Source: Cephalotrichum gorgonifer (Eukaryota > Ascomycota > Sordariomycetes > Microascales > Microascaceae). From it: DNA of 64,000 bases. Positions 24,199 through 35,513 of the stretch are shown here, in pieces. Made by a program: the position numbers and the translations under genes. Location of the stretch: positions 62,001 to 126,000 of the forward strand of contig ONZQ02000010.1 of assembly GCA_900312665.1 (NCBI GenBank), written 5' to 3'. How positions within the stretch are numbered: the stretch's first letter is position 1; each line of letters opens with the position of its first letter. The notes beneath the pieces are model-generated. The model did not search any database. It saw only the letters and a list, made by a program, of their open reading frames with translations, and was not told where the DNA came from.

Positions 24199-25789
24199 TA
24201 CCCTGGAGATGCATGGGGGGTTCTACTCTGGAAAGGATAATCTTTGGAAACCAAGATTTCGAGGTCAGTTCTATCAAGCGTTATTTCAGCGAGGCAAGAT
24301 AGAGGTCCATGTTTTGAGAGCCACTCGAGAGCCGCTTGGTGAGAGAAAAGAGGAAAAACAAAATCAGCTATGAACCAAGGAGCAGTGAATCTCCCTGCCC
24401 GTTGATGGCGGTGAATGATTTCTTTGTTCTAGATTTCCCCGGGCTACGAGTAGGCCAATGTAGGCGTACCGTCGCCGGAGTACTTTCACTCATACTCGCA
24501 CTATCGGACATGTCTCACTCGTTAGCCGGACAATAAAGTTCTTCGTCCCCCGAAGACACCCAAAAAAAAACCTAGACCCTGCTAAACCGCGATACCTTCC
24601 TCGACGTCAGCCCCGGGTTTACAAACTAATCTGTACCCGTGGCGCTCGAGGGACGACGGCCAAAACGGAGGATCCTAGCACTAAAAACCGACATGTCGTT
24701 GCTCAAAGCTCGAAGAAACAAGATAATGCGGCTAAGCTTCCATTTTTTTGCGACCACGCCCCCCCTCCCTTCCAAGTCCGGGGGGAATCCCGTCATCCCA
24801 ATCTCTGCCCTGTCATTCAACCCACGCCCCCCCTGGCCCCCTCCTCTTCACTTCTGTTGTGTTTTATGACATCATTTCCCCGGGTTTACTACTGTGGGAA
24901 CGAACGTGCGTTCTACGAGTACTTGTACTTCAGTTGTATGTATCTGCAGCCCCGGAGGGGGTTTCTTCCTGCCGAGTGGTGGCTGGGGGCCAGTCCGTGA
25001 CGTCATAATAGACGGGGAGTGGCCGCTCCCGTCCGGGGACGCTAATTGTCGAGGGTACCCAGTACTCGTAGGTATACCCGTACATGCGCAATACCCTGTC
25101 TCTTAGGTTCCCAGCAGGGATAAGGTGGTGTGGTAAGGGGGGTGAAGAAGGGAGAAACAAAGGGGGAGGGTTGCTTCCCGCCCGGTTCTTGGAGAATTGA
25201 TTGCCGTGGGGTGTGATATGGCCTTGTTTCTGAACGTTGGGACCTGTCGCTCCGGCACTTTAGAGCACCCTGTAGCCGAGATGAGTGGAGCGAAGGGTCT
25301 ACGACAGGAATACTGGTGGGTTGCGTGAGAAAAGCACTGTTTCTTGAAGATTATGATGTCATCGGCCATTTGTGGTATATGTATTGTTTTTACCCGTCGA
25401 TGGATTGGCACCACCTCCAGCGGTAGGCCAGAGGGTGACGGTTCCGAAGAATGCTGTAATAGGACGTGAACCCTTTTTGGTACATTTAAGCGGTGGTACG
25501 TACACTACCAGATTTTTCGTTGCCTCAGGCATGGACCTAGATGTCCCGCTGCTACTCGTAGCTTCACTCGATCCATGGCCGGGTTACAGAGTAGTCATAA
25601 TCCATCATCACACGAAGCTTCAGCCACTGCCGATCCAGACATCAGACTCGAACACATGTGCAAGCAAACGCGTAACTAAACTCTCTCAAAACACGTACGA
25701 AGGAGGGCCTGAGGGCTATTCCAATAGGCCTTTTTCCTAATCTCACGCTTTGCTTCCCTTGCGAGCGATATGGAATTATCCCGAAGCGC

Positions 25790-25989
25790 GTGGAAGGTAC
25801 TGGCATCTGCTAGAACCTTCCACAACCACCCACAAGCATGGAAAGCCCCAGCATCACCTGCTTCCTTATTTGTAAGAGGTAATGACGAATCGCGCACTAA
25901 GAAAGGTAGGAGCGGGTGAGGGCGAGAACATTCGTGAGGTTCCTCGAAGAATCACATCATATTCTTCCGGTGGCTTATGGCTTCGAGAA
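25790..25989 (+). promoter_or_regulatory. Heat-shock element cluster
   Basis: Three perfect paired heat-shock units lie upstream of the small heat-shock gene: GAACCTTC at 25813-25820, GAACATTC at 25926-25933 and TTCGAGAA at 25982-25989. There are also two perfect inverted repeats: GTGGAAGGT (25790-25798) with ACCTTCCAC (25815-25823), and GAAGAAT (25946-25952) with ATTCTTC (25961-25967). Paired GAA/TTC units two bases apart are the known binding unit of Hsf1. This strongly implies heat induction of the next gene. Confidence 0.8.
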
Positions 25990-26059
25990 GGCGCCATTTC
26001 CTCTGTAATGATGATGCTTTGACAGCCACGGGAAGCCATGAATATGGCTTCACCTCATC

Positions 26060-26067
26060 TATAAATA
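26060..26067 (+). promoter_or_regulatory. TATA box of hsp30-type gene
   Basis: TATAAATA about 200 bases upstream of the start codon and about 70 bases downstream of the last heat-shock element. Transcription probably starts 30-100 bases further on. Confidence 0.75.
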
Positions 26068-26157
26068 TATGCGTCGGCTCCGGCTCTACACCAATCCCTC
26101 TCTCTCATCATAGCAGAACACTACAGCCACAGCTCGCCTACACAACACAACTACATT

Positions 26158-26193
26158 TCAAACTCAAACTCAAACTCAAACTCAAACTCAAAC
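26158..26193 (+). repeat. (TCAAAC)6 in heat-shock 5' UTR
   Basis: Six exact TCAAAC copies in the likely 5' UTR, 70-105 bases before the start codon. Unstructured CAA-rich leaders are common in efficiently translated stress mRNAs; that role here is inference. Confidence 0.85.
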
Positions 26194-26263
26194 ATCCAGC
26201 TTCAGCCTTACCTCTAGGCCTCTTCCAAGAACCACACCATCAACCTTCTCACACACCATCACA

Positions 26264-26887
26264 ATGTCTGTCTTCTTCCCACGAACCCCCACCGCCTCGG
26301 CCGACCAGGGCTTCACCCCCCTCTTCCGCCTTCTCGAGGATTTCGACTCCTACAAGGGTAGCCAGGTCGGGTCGCCCCGGTCCCACCGCGGCCACCTCCC
26401 CACCTTCCAGCCCAAGTTCGATGTACGAGAGACGGAGGACAGCTACGAGCTACACGGCGAGCTCCCGGGGATGAACAAGAGTGACGTCAACATCGAGTTT
26501 GCGGACCCGCAGACCATGGTCGTCCGCGGCCGCATCGAGCGCACCTACACCTCGGGCACTTCCCCGGCCTCCGTCGAGGGGAAGAAGGCCGAATCCATCA
26601 CCCAGGCCGGCGAGGAGTCCCCCAAGCGTCACCAGGCTACTGTCGACGACGAGGAGGAGGGCTTCACAGAGGTCAGCGCGCCCTCGAAGGAGACCAAGAA
26701 GGCTGGCCCCAGGGATAACGCCAAGTACTGGGTTTCCGAGCGCAGCATTGGCGAGTTCTCTCGCAGCTTCAACTTCCCAGGCCACGTCGATCCCGAGGCC
26801 GTGTCAGCCACCCTCCGGGACGGTATCCTGAGCGTTATCGTCCCCAAGCATAAGAAGAGCGCCGGACGCCGCATCCTCGTCGAGTAA
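26264..26887 (+). CDS. hsp30: Small heat-shock protein, Hsp20/Hsp30 family
   Basis: Intronless 207-residue ATP-independent chaperone of the alpha-crystallin family that would hold unfolding proteins for Hsp70/Hsp104 to refold. N-terminal residues 1-45 start MSVFFPRTP. The alpha-crystallin domain begins at PKFDVRETEDSYELHGELPG and includes the ELPG turn and MVVRGRIER. A Ser/Glu/Lys-rich insert of about 60 residues splits the domain, a known feature of filamentous-fungal Hsp30. The second half reads SERSIGEFSRSFNFPGHVD and LRDGILSVIVPK, with the expected GxLxVxVPK-type motif (ILSVIVPK). The tail RRILVE carries the I-x-V motif typical of oligomerisation. The promoter carries several heat-shock elements and a TATA box. 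Confidence 0.95.
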   Translation: MSVFFPRTPTASADQGFTPLFRLLEDFDSYKGSQVGSPRSHRGHLPTFQPKFDVRETEDSYELHGELPGMNKSDVNIEFADPQTMVVRGRIERTYTSGTSPASVEGKKAESITQAGEESPKRHQATVDDEEEGFTEVSAPSKETKKAGPRDNAKYWVSERSIGEFSRSFNFPGHVDPEAVSATLRDGILSVIVPKHKKSAGRRILVE

Positions 26888-27575
26888 GCGCTTGGCTTGC
26901 CGAGAAGAGAGAAGAACTACCCGACGCGACCCCCCAATCATTCTACCATAATGACGACAGTCCTTCGGAGTTGAATGTCAGTGTGTTGAGGTCACATGCC
27001 CCCTACAAGATTGACGCATAGTATCCTGCACACGGGGGATTGGAGCTTGCAGGAAGATGTGGATTGGAGTTTTGAGAACATGCTTATAATGTACCTGGAC
27101 ATATCACGATCCTTAATGAAACTGTAACATGGGCGAGGTGCTCGCTGAAATGTACACTATTTATTGAATTAGAAGCCCAAAAAAAACAAATTTGATCCAA
27201 TCCTCTTACCGATCCGAGACGTGAATTAACCCCAAGTGATATGATGAGAACAATCGGGAAGGTTATATAGTACTAACATGGGAGAGTAACTCCCCGTTCT
27301 GGTGGAATGTGTTTGAAATCTCCACTAATATTAGGACGGAACATCTAAAGCAATAACAGTTGCTGCCTGGCTGGCGCGCCCCGGTTCCTGAGTCACGTGC
27401 CTTGGCGCTTTACCCTCTGAATGTTTCCCCGCCAAAGCACCCGCGACGCGTCTTGACAGGTCATGGTGCCTAACACTCAAATCTTGCCTCGCGTTTTCTC
27501 TGCCAGTCGTGGCAAACCCAATTATATCCCACTAAATACGCTGCAGATTCCCCTACTTGACATCCTCAAGCCAAT
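26888..27575. promoter_or_regulatory. hsp30 3' region and RAD51 promoter
   Basis: 688 bases between two genes on the same strand. The right part should be the RAD51 promoter. It holds an ACGCGT (MluI cell-cycle box) at 27446-27451, about 125 bases before the start, and GC-rich GGCGCG/TTGGCGC-like sites near 27371-27411. These resemble sites bound by the fungal G1/S factor MBF, which drives many DNA-repair and replication genes. Confidence 0.55.
27446..27451. promoter_or_regulatory. MluI cell-cycle box upstream of RAD51
   Basis: A single perfect ACGCGT, 125 bases before the RAD51 start codon. MBF binds this sequence in yeasts and RAD51 is a known target class. One six-base match is weak evidence by itself. 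Confidence 0.5.
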
Positions 27576-28772
27576 ATGACTGAAGAGCAAATGATGGATG
27601 ACCAAGAGGTCGATGACGGCGGGATGACCGGGCCCGGTGCCCCTACCCCTCTCACTGCTTTGGAGGTAGGCATCACCGCACACTGCAGAAGACTGTAGGA
27701 ATGGCCTTAGGCTGACGGAAATTCGAACGACAGGGAATTGCTGGACTTACGAAGCGGGACATCCAGCTTGTGATGGATGGGGGCTACCGTACTGTCGAGT
27801 CGGTGGCGTATACCCCTCGTCGAATCCTCGAGCAACTCAAGGGGATATCAGAGGTCAAGGCTTCAAAAATTCTCATTGAGGGTGTGTATCTTGTTTGAGT
27901 TTGGATTTATGATGAAATGGGAGTCTCACGGTACTAACTTGGGGTTGCTGCTAGCCTCTAAGCTTGTACCCATGGGCTTCACCACGGCCACCGAGATGCA
28001 CCAGCGGCGGAGTGAGCTCATTTCTATCACCACCGGATCAAAGGAGCTGGACAACCTTCTGGCCGGAGGGGTAGAGACGGGGTCGGTAACTGAGCTGTTC
28101 GGAGAGTTCAGGTGCGGAAAGAGCCAGATCTGCCACACTCTCGCCGTCACCTGCCAGCTGCCCTTCGACATGGGAGGTGGTGAGGGGAAGTGCCTCTTCA
28201 TCGACACTGAAGGCACATTCAGACCCGTCCGGCTCTTGTCGGTAGCAAATCGGTTTGGCCTCTCGGGCGAGGAAGTCCTCGACAACGTCGCGTACGCACG
28301 GGCCTACAACTCGGACCACCAGCTTGAGCTCCTGAACCAGGCATCGCAGATGATGTGCGAGACGCGGTTCTCGCTCCTCATCGTCGACAGCGCCACGGCC
28401 CTGTACCGTACTGACTTCTCCGGCCGTGGAGAGCTCTCATCACGGCAGACCCACCTTGCCAAGTTTATGCGTATGCTGCAGAGGCTGGCAGATGAGTTTG
28501 GCATTGCCGTCGTCATCACGAACCAGGTTGTCGCCCAGGTCGATGGTGGACCCAGCGCCATGTTCAACCCGGACCCGAAGAAGCCTATCGGTGGCAACAT
28601 CATTGCCCACGCCAGCACGACCCGGATCAGCCTCAAGAAGGGCCGCGCCGAGACCAGAATCGCCAAGATTTACGACAGCCCCTGCCTTCCCGAGAGTAGT
28701 TGTCTCTTTGCTATCAATGAAGATGGTATTGGCGACCCCAAGGAGGTGGATAAGGACAAAGACAAGGACTAG
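27576..28772 (+). CDS. rad51: RAD51 recombinase
   Basis: Strand-exchange protein that forms filaments on single-stranded DNA during homologous recombination in the nucleus. Exons 27576-27665, 27734-27881 and 27955-28772 encode 351 residues. The acidic N-terminus is followed by an HhH-containing domain (GIAGLTKRDIQLVMDGGYRTVE). The RecA core shows Walker A GEFRCGKSQ, FIDTEGTFRP, LDNVAYARAYNSDHQ, Walker B LLIVDSATALYR, the L1/L2 DNA-binding region FGIAVVITNQVVAQVDGG and GGNIIAHASTTRISLKKG. It is RAD51 rather than DMC1 by LAVTCQLPFDMGGGEGK and the C-terminal CLPESSCLFAINEDGIGDP. The Walker A has Cys where the RAD51 sequences I know have Thr (GEFRTGKS); DMC1 has Cys there. The C-terminus ends in a Lys-Asp run (DKDKDKD). 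Confidence 0.96.
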
Positions 28773-29496
28773 GAGGTTCGTTTCAGGTACGGGACTGGGT
28801 GCGACGCTATATGACAGGCATTCTCATGATTTGGTAAGGGATGCATTGGCGCCCAAAAGAAATACCTATGTATGCTGTGAGGTTGGGGCAAGGATGACTT
28901 TCGGTGCATCAGTTGTGGCGTTTGGTTTCTATGGGCTTTCAGCTATCGAATATATTTAATGAACTAGACAAGTCGTAGGACATAATTAAAGAGGTGTTGT
29001 TGCAACAATCCGCCCTGTTTACTTGTTGGACGTACGTGATGTTGGGCCATCGTCAAGAGGCTTGGGTCGAGGACCTCTCGTCGCGCCCTTGATTTGGACA
29101 ATGGATCCTCGTTACTTTCCTTTTCAGATCTAGGCACTTATCTTTGGAAGATGCGTATATATCTGGAGTTGCTGAGGTTGAGCGACGTTCGGATTCTGTA
29201 TGAAGATGGTGAGCGAAGGAAGCGTACATGTACGACCCGAAGCTGATTGCCTATTTAAGCCTAGCGTGTGTTTTCCAGTATGCACCTACCCTGTGCCAAA
29301 ACGAAGCTGCTTCGTCCTTGGGACCCTGCACGCCAAAATATTTCGCGACCAACGTTCACCTCAGGTTCAAAGGCCCGACAACACCCACCGAGCCGAGATA
29401 CCGCCATTCGAGTCGATCGATCTAAACGACCCCGACCCCTAATACGTGTCTTACCCTCCATCTCCATCCCAACTATCCCGAATATATGGGGTCGAG
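28773..29496. other. Intergenic region rad51 to nup120
   Basis: 724 bases holding the RAD51 3' UTR and the NUP120 promoter and 5' UTR, on the same strand. No gene and no motif I would name. Confidence 0.6.
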
Positions 29497-32400
29497 ATGG
29501 AGTGCCAATACCTTTTCAAGGAAACGCGCCTGAACCTCGAGCCGTCCTCCTCGACCCTCGTCGTCAACATCCGGGTGCCCTCCCCGTCGTCGCATGCGAG
29601 AGGGGCCAGCCGTCGAAATGCGGGGAATGATGGAAGGAACTCGGACGAGGAGACTGCCTTTGCTTTGAAGAACCTTGCGCCCGCGTCCTCGGTATACCAG
29701 CGCAAATGGTCGGCCTCGCCGTCAAGCTTTCTATGGAGGGTGTTGGAGGATGGAATGACGCTCAGCGTGCGCGCCGTCGACGTTTGCAAGCAGCAGAAGG
29801 ACCTCGACGCGCCTCTCGTCCTCAACTTCAACTTCGCCGTTCCCATACTGCCCTCCTGTGTGGCCCTAACCGACCCCAAGGACCACGACGCCCTCTTCAT
29901 CTACGTCATTGACCAGCTGAATCACCTCTACTCCTTCTCCCTCCGCCCAGACATCTTTCGTCGACGAGAAGCTCTAGACTCCAACATTCAGGACGTGTGC
30001 CGTGTGCATCTCCCCCCTTCGCTCACCTCGAGACATCCTCACCGATTGGTCGCGGTAAATCAAGATCGGCTGCTCGTCACGCTCCACGATGGCGGGCTTG
30101 TTAGGCTGGACAGGAATCGAGGCACCGACTGTATGTTTGACCTTGGCCCTATCCTACTTTCATGAGTCCATCTTGTTTAGGTACTAACGTATGCTCTCTA
30201 GCCACTGCGAATCCATGGGTAGAGGCGAGCTACAACTCACAGACCTGGTCGCAAGGCCTCCGAAACCTATTACCTATCCGTGCGGGCAATACCGTCAAAT
30301 TCGGCAAAATTCACATGGACTATAGTGCCGCGGCATCAGCTCAGGTGTCCTCGCTTGGGCTAGGCGATGCCTCGTTCCTGTTCACGGTCTGCATTGATCA
30401 TAGGCTGCGGGTGTGGAACCCCGAGACCGGTCAGATTCTCCACACCGTTGATATCCTAAACCGCGAGCACAACCCCCAAGAAATAGGGAAATGGACCATC
30501 GACCCTTCTCAAGCGAATCTCGTCCGCATCGTCGAATCTGGACCGGGTCAAGCTCTCTGCGTCACCTTCTCCCCAATAGGGCCTGGCGAGTTCAAGTTTT
30601 GGAAGGTACTGGCAAAGCATGACTCGAGCGTCGTCCTAGAGGACGCCTTCCCTAACGACCACTTTGTTCCAAATGCGCCATCGCTTTCCGATGCCTGGAC
30701 GCTTGCCGATTTCGGCGCTTCCGCGCTCGACGAGAGGGGATTCTGTGTATGGGTGCTGTGGAAGAACAACACCACCTACCGTGTTCAAAGACTCCAACTT
30801 GCGCTGGCGGATATGGCTGAGTCCTGGGAGGCCGGGTGCGAACCCGTGTTCTTTGACTCCAGCCTGCCCACCGCCGATACCTCGGGTCCTTGTGACGCTA
30901 CCGATGCCACCGAGAAGTGGCTCCAGATCATCCTCTCCCCTGGTCGGTTCACAAAATCTACCCTTGAAGCCGCTCTAGCCATATACGAACGGGGCTTAGG
31001 CAAGAACGTGGAAGCTTCGTCGAGGGGCGTCACCAGTATACCGGAAGCGATATGCTCCGTTCTAGCATCCACTGCCACACTTGATCGAAACCAATCCGGA
31101 GGAATGGACTATGAGCAGTTCAGATCATCGGGTGAGATCCACTGGAGGCGGTTCTATCGGCTAGTAGTGGAGCTGGATAAGAGGCGCGGCGAGGCGGTGT
31201 CGCTGGTACTAGACTCCAACACGGAAACTACGTGGGTGGTGTGTGCCGACTTTATCTCTGCCATCCGCGAGTGCAGTCCTCTGGAGAAGCTTTACCATGG
31301 TCTTTCGAGGCCGGATGCTGGCCAAGAGGACGCGGCTACTCTCGTTTCAACCGCCCTATCATTCCTTGATGTATTGCCGGACAACATTCTCCAGGTTTGC
31401 AACAGTGTCCTTCGCCCCGAGTTGTTCGAAGACACGACAAAGACGGACCTTGAGAGGGTCCAGTACTTCTCGGACAAGGCCGGCTTCTGGCGGGGTCTCA
31501 CGGAAGAAGACTGCACCCCCGTCGTGGATAGCCTGGGCCAGAACTTCAACCGCGTGACTTTTGATCTCTACGAGCAAATATTCGACCTCATCACGCCCGT
31601 GGACTCGTCGGGTTGTGGTATACGGCACCCCCTGACCGAGTTTGGTAAGAAGCTGGCGGTCAAGGCCGTGCAGGACGGCTTGGAGCTACAGTGGAAAGTC
31701 TGCTGGAGCCAGCTGATACTGCTGGTGCATATGGAGTTTGAATTTGAGCAAGAGGAGGATGCGCTACACCACAGGCTAGATGTCGGGGGCATCTTCCGCA
31801 GGCTCGTCGACGTCTTGTGCCGACTCGAACTCCTACGGTGGCTGTCAAGGACTGAAATATCCGTGCCGCTGCGGACTGACCGCTCCGGTTCGATCTCAGG
31901 AGGGTCCCCGTCTGTATCGAGGAAGGAGGGCGAAGAGGTGCAAATCATCACCGCGTTAGAGGGAAGTATTGGACATCTTCTCGGCTTTGGGGACGTTAAG
32001 CACGAGCCCCTCGCGTCGAGTCTCACAGGGATTGTGGCCAATCTTTGCTCCCCAGAGAGTGACATTGAGCTCTCGCCGCCTCATATACAATGTTTCCTTG
32101 TGAAGCAGAATCGACCCGACCTCGCTCTAGAGCTCATGCCGTTCAGCGACCAAAGCCCTTTCTCGACTTATGTCCAGGGGCGTGTGTTCCTTGCGCTGAA
32201 GGACTTCTCAGCTTCTGCCATTCAGTTCAGGAAGGCGGCTATCGGAATGAGTAAGTTGTGACACCTATCATCCTTCCGTGGGGTATGATCTGTTACTAAC
32301 CTAGGCTAGGCGTGACGGATGCCGGAACGGATAGACACAGCGTCGGTCTCTTAGACGAGACCGAGCGGAATCTCCTCCACCAAGGCATGGCTAAGTACTA

Positions 32401-33142
32401 CTGCCACGTGGTCGCGCTCTTCGAGCGATATCGAGCGTACTCATACGTCGCCGAGTACTCCCGTCTCGCCCTCCAATTCGCTCACTCCTCTCCTTCCGAC
32501 AGCAACGTGATCCGCACGGAGATGCTTAGCCGTCAATTCAACGCCTGTGTCACCCTCTCCCACTTCGACGCCGCGCACTCGGCCCTCCTTGCGATGACCG
32601 ACCACGCGATGCAGCAGGCCTCCCTCCGCAAGCTCGTCGACAGGATGTGCGAGACCTGCCACAACACCGAGCTCACCTCCCTCCCCTTCGCAAACCTCGC
32701 CACCGCCGTCGATGACATCCTCTCCCAGAAGTGCCGGTCCGTCGTCGACGCGGCGCGAGGGGTGCCGTACCACCAGATTCTCTACTCGTGGCGCATCACC
32801 CGCAACGACTACCGCGGCGCGGCGTCCGTCCTTCTGGACAGGATACAAAAGTTCAAGGCGGCCGGCGAGGGCGACAAGCTCATGGGCGACGACGTCCTCG
32901 ACACGCCCGTCACGCGGCACTACCTCCTCCTCATCAACGCGCTCAGCTGCGTCGACCCGAAGCAGGCGTGGATCTTCTCGGAAGACTTCAGCGCGGACGG
33001 GGATGGGGAGAAGGGGGGCAAGCGGAGGGTCGTTACGCTGGCGGATGTGAGGCGGGCGTATCAGGAGGAGCTGGACAGAATCGCCGCTATTCAGAACAAC
33101 CAGTTCGGGTTTGAGGACGGGGATGCGATGGAGGTTCTCTGA
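29497..33142 (+). CDS. nup120: Nucleoporin Nup120/Nup160
   Basis: Large scaffold nucleoporin of the Y-shaped (Nup84/Nup107-160) subcomplex of the nuclear pore. Exons 29497-30130, 30202-32250 and 32310-33142 encode 1171 residues. The start at 29497 gives MECQYLFKETRLNLEPSSS, matching the family N-terminus; an open frame extends upstream without an ATG. The N-terminal half is a beta-propeller with segments such as SFLFTVCIDHRLRVWNPETGQ. The C-terminal half is an alpha-helical solenoid ending near AIQNNQFGFEDGDAMEVL. The last exon is GC-rich. The gene is convergent with vps26. Confidence 0.92.
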
Positions 33143-33671
33143 GGGTGTTTTGTTTGTCTTTACAAGGGCCAGGGGGAGGGGGGATTGTAAACTTGTTTGT
33201 TTTTGGGACCGCATGGAAACTGTTTTCTTTGGCTTGGTGTGAAATTAGGACTTTACAATGGCAACCACGGGAAGATTATTCACCTGGCAAAAAAGAACAG
33301 GTGTGACATTTTTTTCTGGCTTCTACAGAGAGCGCGTGATGCCACTTCGGCGAGAGACCACACTAACGGCCAGTCAACTCTTTTAAGAAGGTGGGCGAAT
33401 CTCGCTCACATCACTTGAGGCAAGAGACCACTCTATCAGCCAGCCAGCGCTTTAAAAATGACGAATCTTGCCCACATCGCCTGCGGCGAGAGACCACACG
33501 CTTAGACGGTGAACGAGGAAAAAAAATAGGGATGAACGAATGAATGAACCGGACGCCGTGCCCCTATGCTAGTGAATACAAGAATGCCTAACCAGCCAAG
33601 TAGAAAAGAAAAGAAGACGAAAAAAAAAAGCTCGGATTCTTCCCGAGAAACTACTGCCGGGGCGGGTCTTC
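33143..33671. other. Convergent intergenic region with tandem repeat
   Basis: 529 bases between the 3' ends of nup120 and vps26. It contains the diverged tandem repeat at 33330-33505 and short A-runs near 33520-33640; no gene. Confidence 0.7.
33330..33505. repeat. Diverged ~66-70-bp tandem repeat
   Basis: The motif GGCGAGAGACCAC (second copy GGCAAGAGACCAC) begins at 33349, 33419 and 33485, giving periods of 70 and 66 bases. The intervening bases also align: both full units hold an AGCCAG-like block, a TTTTAA/TTTAAA block and CGAATCT(C/T)GC followed by CACATC. A partial tail of a further copy precedes the first unit. Function unknown; it lies in or after the nup120 3' UTR. Confidence 0.75.
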
Positions 33672-34931
33672 CTAAGCGGGTACCGGCGGCGGTACAGAAG
33701 CGAGAGCCCTGTCGTCCGCCGGAGGCGCGGAGGCGGTAGCGGCGGGACCAGGAAGCTCCGGAGCCTGTCTATAGAGGATGATTTCGGACTGCTTAAAGTA
33801 TCTCCTAGCGTCTGCCGCCCAAAAAAAAACCCGGTTAGTCTGGGCGAATATGGGCGGCGAGGGGTGGTCGCAGGGGACGGGGAGGAGGGACTTGCCTTCG
33901 TCTATTAGGACCAAGCTAAGGTAGTACCTCGTCGAGAACTTCTTGTTGACGTCCCGGAAGGTTGGGGTCAGGTCAAAGCCTCCGAGGAAGAGCCTGATAG
34001 GGATCGTTTCTCCGCGCGAGGGCGAACCGTCCATGATCTATAAGAGCAGGCTGTCAGTTAATATAATGGACCGCGGGCTAACGCATAGGCGTGGTTGTTT
34101 TGAGGCAAAAGGTATTACCTCGAATCTTACTAGCGTCTCGCTCTCGTTGTACTGGTTAGGGGCAGCGCCAGTGGTTTCCCTCCTGATGATGGAGAGCTCC
34201 ATGTGCTTAATCTTCAAGCGCACTAGCAAGAAATATATCCTCCCGACGATGACGTCCTTCAGATGGTACTTTGACTTGGAGTACTCGAACTCGATATGTA
34301 GACAGTCCTCGATACCAACGTCCATCTTTATCGAGCTGTTGATCTCGGGGGGGATGCGGTACGAGTAGACCCAGAAGTCTTTCTCGCGGATGACGTCGGC
34401 CATGCGGCGCGAGACGGTTACGCGGACGAAGTAACGGAGCTTGACGTTGATGCCGTTGTACGACTCGTACTGCTTCTCGACATTTTTGAAGTTGAAGTCG
34501 AAGGTCTGCGGGTGCTGGAGCTCGCCGGGGGCCGCTAGCTCCTGGACGAGAGAGAGGAACTCGTAATGGTTCCCTCGGTCGAAGAACATTTCTAACCAAT
34601 GGGATGTATCAGTATCGGCCCATCTAGAAGTTCAGAATGCGAGGTCCACGACTCCATCTCTCCGTGTGTGACGAAGGGCGCTGTTGCGGGGGGGGTTGGA
34701 ATATATATCCGTACCGATGCTGCCGATGAACTGGACCTTGACGCCCGTGTGCTCCAGGCGCTTCCCGTCCTTGGGCCGGACCGTAACTGAGCCCTTGACG
34801 GATTCGCCATCCATGTACAGCGGGGCCTTCTCGCGACGGTTCTTGTCGAGCTTGACGTCGACCATCTGGCGGTCGTCGGCATTGTCGAGGACGATGTCGA
34901 TGTCCACGGGGGTGGAGAAGAAGTAGGACAT
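33672..34931 (-). CDS. vps26: Retromer subunit Vps26
   Basis: Arrestin-fold subunit of the retromer (Vps26-Vps29-Vps35), which returns sorting receptors from endosomes to the trans-Golgi. Exons on the minus strand: 34931-34715, 34591-34119, 34037-33896 and 33811-33672; 323 residues. The N-terminus MSYFFSTPVDIDIVLDNADD and the core GVKVQFIGSI, FFDRGNHYEFLSLVQELA, YFVRVTVSRR, DFWVYSYR, GRIYFLLVRLKIKHMELSI and RLFLGGFDLTPT are family hallmarks. The C-terminus is Pro/Ala-rich. The third intron (33895-33812) begins GCAAGT, a GC-AG intron. It is needed to join LVLIDED to ARRYFKQSEIILYR. Divergent from the L9 gene. Confidence 0.95.
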
Positions 34932-35513
34932 GGTGGGCGGAATTTATGAGTCGGGCGAGCTAAACTGAGGAAAGGCCGGCTATGCCTGATGATATAAGAA
35001 GATCAATTGAGCTTTGGCCCAAGGCGTGAAGCTTCGTCGGTTGGCCAAGCTACAAGCAAGTATTAACTAAACAGATGGACATGGAGGGGGAACGACGACG
35101 ACCCCTACGTACTCCACGCTCGTAATACCTCGCACGCACCACATACGGCTAGCCAGCTGTTGACGTCGCAGGATGGGTGGCCAAGGTGATAGATGACTAA
35201 GCATCTGCGGGTATCCACATCTTTTCGATACATGGTACCGCCTTCCATGGTGGTGTTCATCTTCACTGCATTTTCACCAGCCACAAAAGCAGGCGGCGCA
35301 TGCGCCGGGAGAATAGCGGCAAAACCTTGGCGGGCGCACCACCCCCCCACAATCCTGGGGCGCAAACCGGAGCCCTAGAACTTCTGCACTCCCACAGGTC
35401 CCGCCAAATTTCTCCCGCCCTTCGAAAGAATTTCGTGACCCCCAGCCCGAACCCGAACTCCTCGAGATACCCCCAAATTTCTTCAACACCACAATTGAAG
35501 GAACACCGTCAGG
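34932..35513. promoter_or_regulatory. Divergent promoter region vps26 / rpl9
   Basis: 582 bases between two divergent start codons; it must contain both promoters. The rpl9 side is C-rich, as usual for ribosomal protein leaders. No specific site is defended. Confidence 0.6.

Larger units (their letters stand above)
24199..26263. other. Intergenic region upstream of the hsp30-type gene
   Basis: About 2 kb without a supported gene. The left part holds the 3' UTR of the YTH gene and scattered GTACTTGTAC-type motifs (around 24910). The right part, from about 25780, is the heat-shock promoter described separately. Confidence 0.6.
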
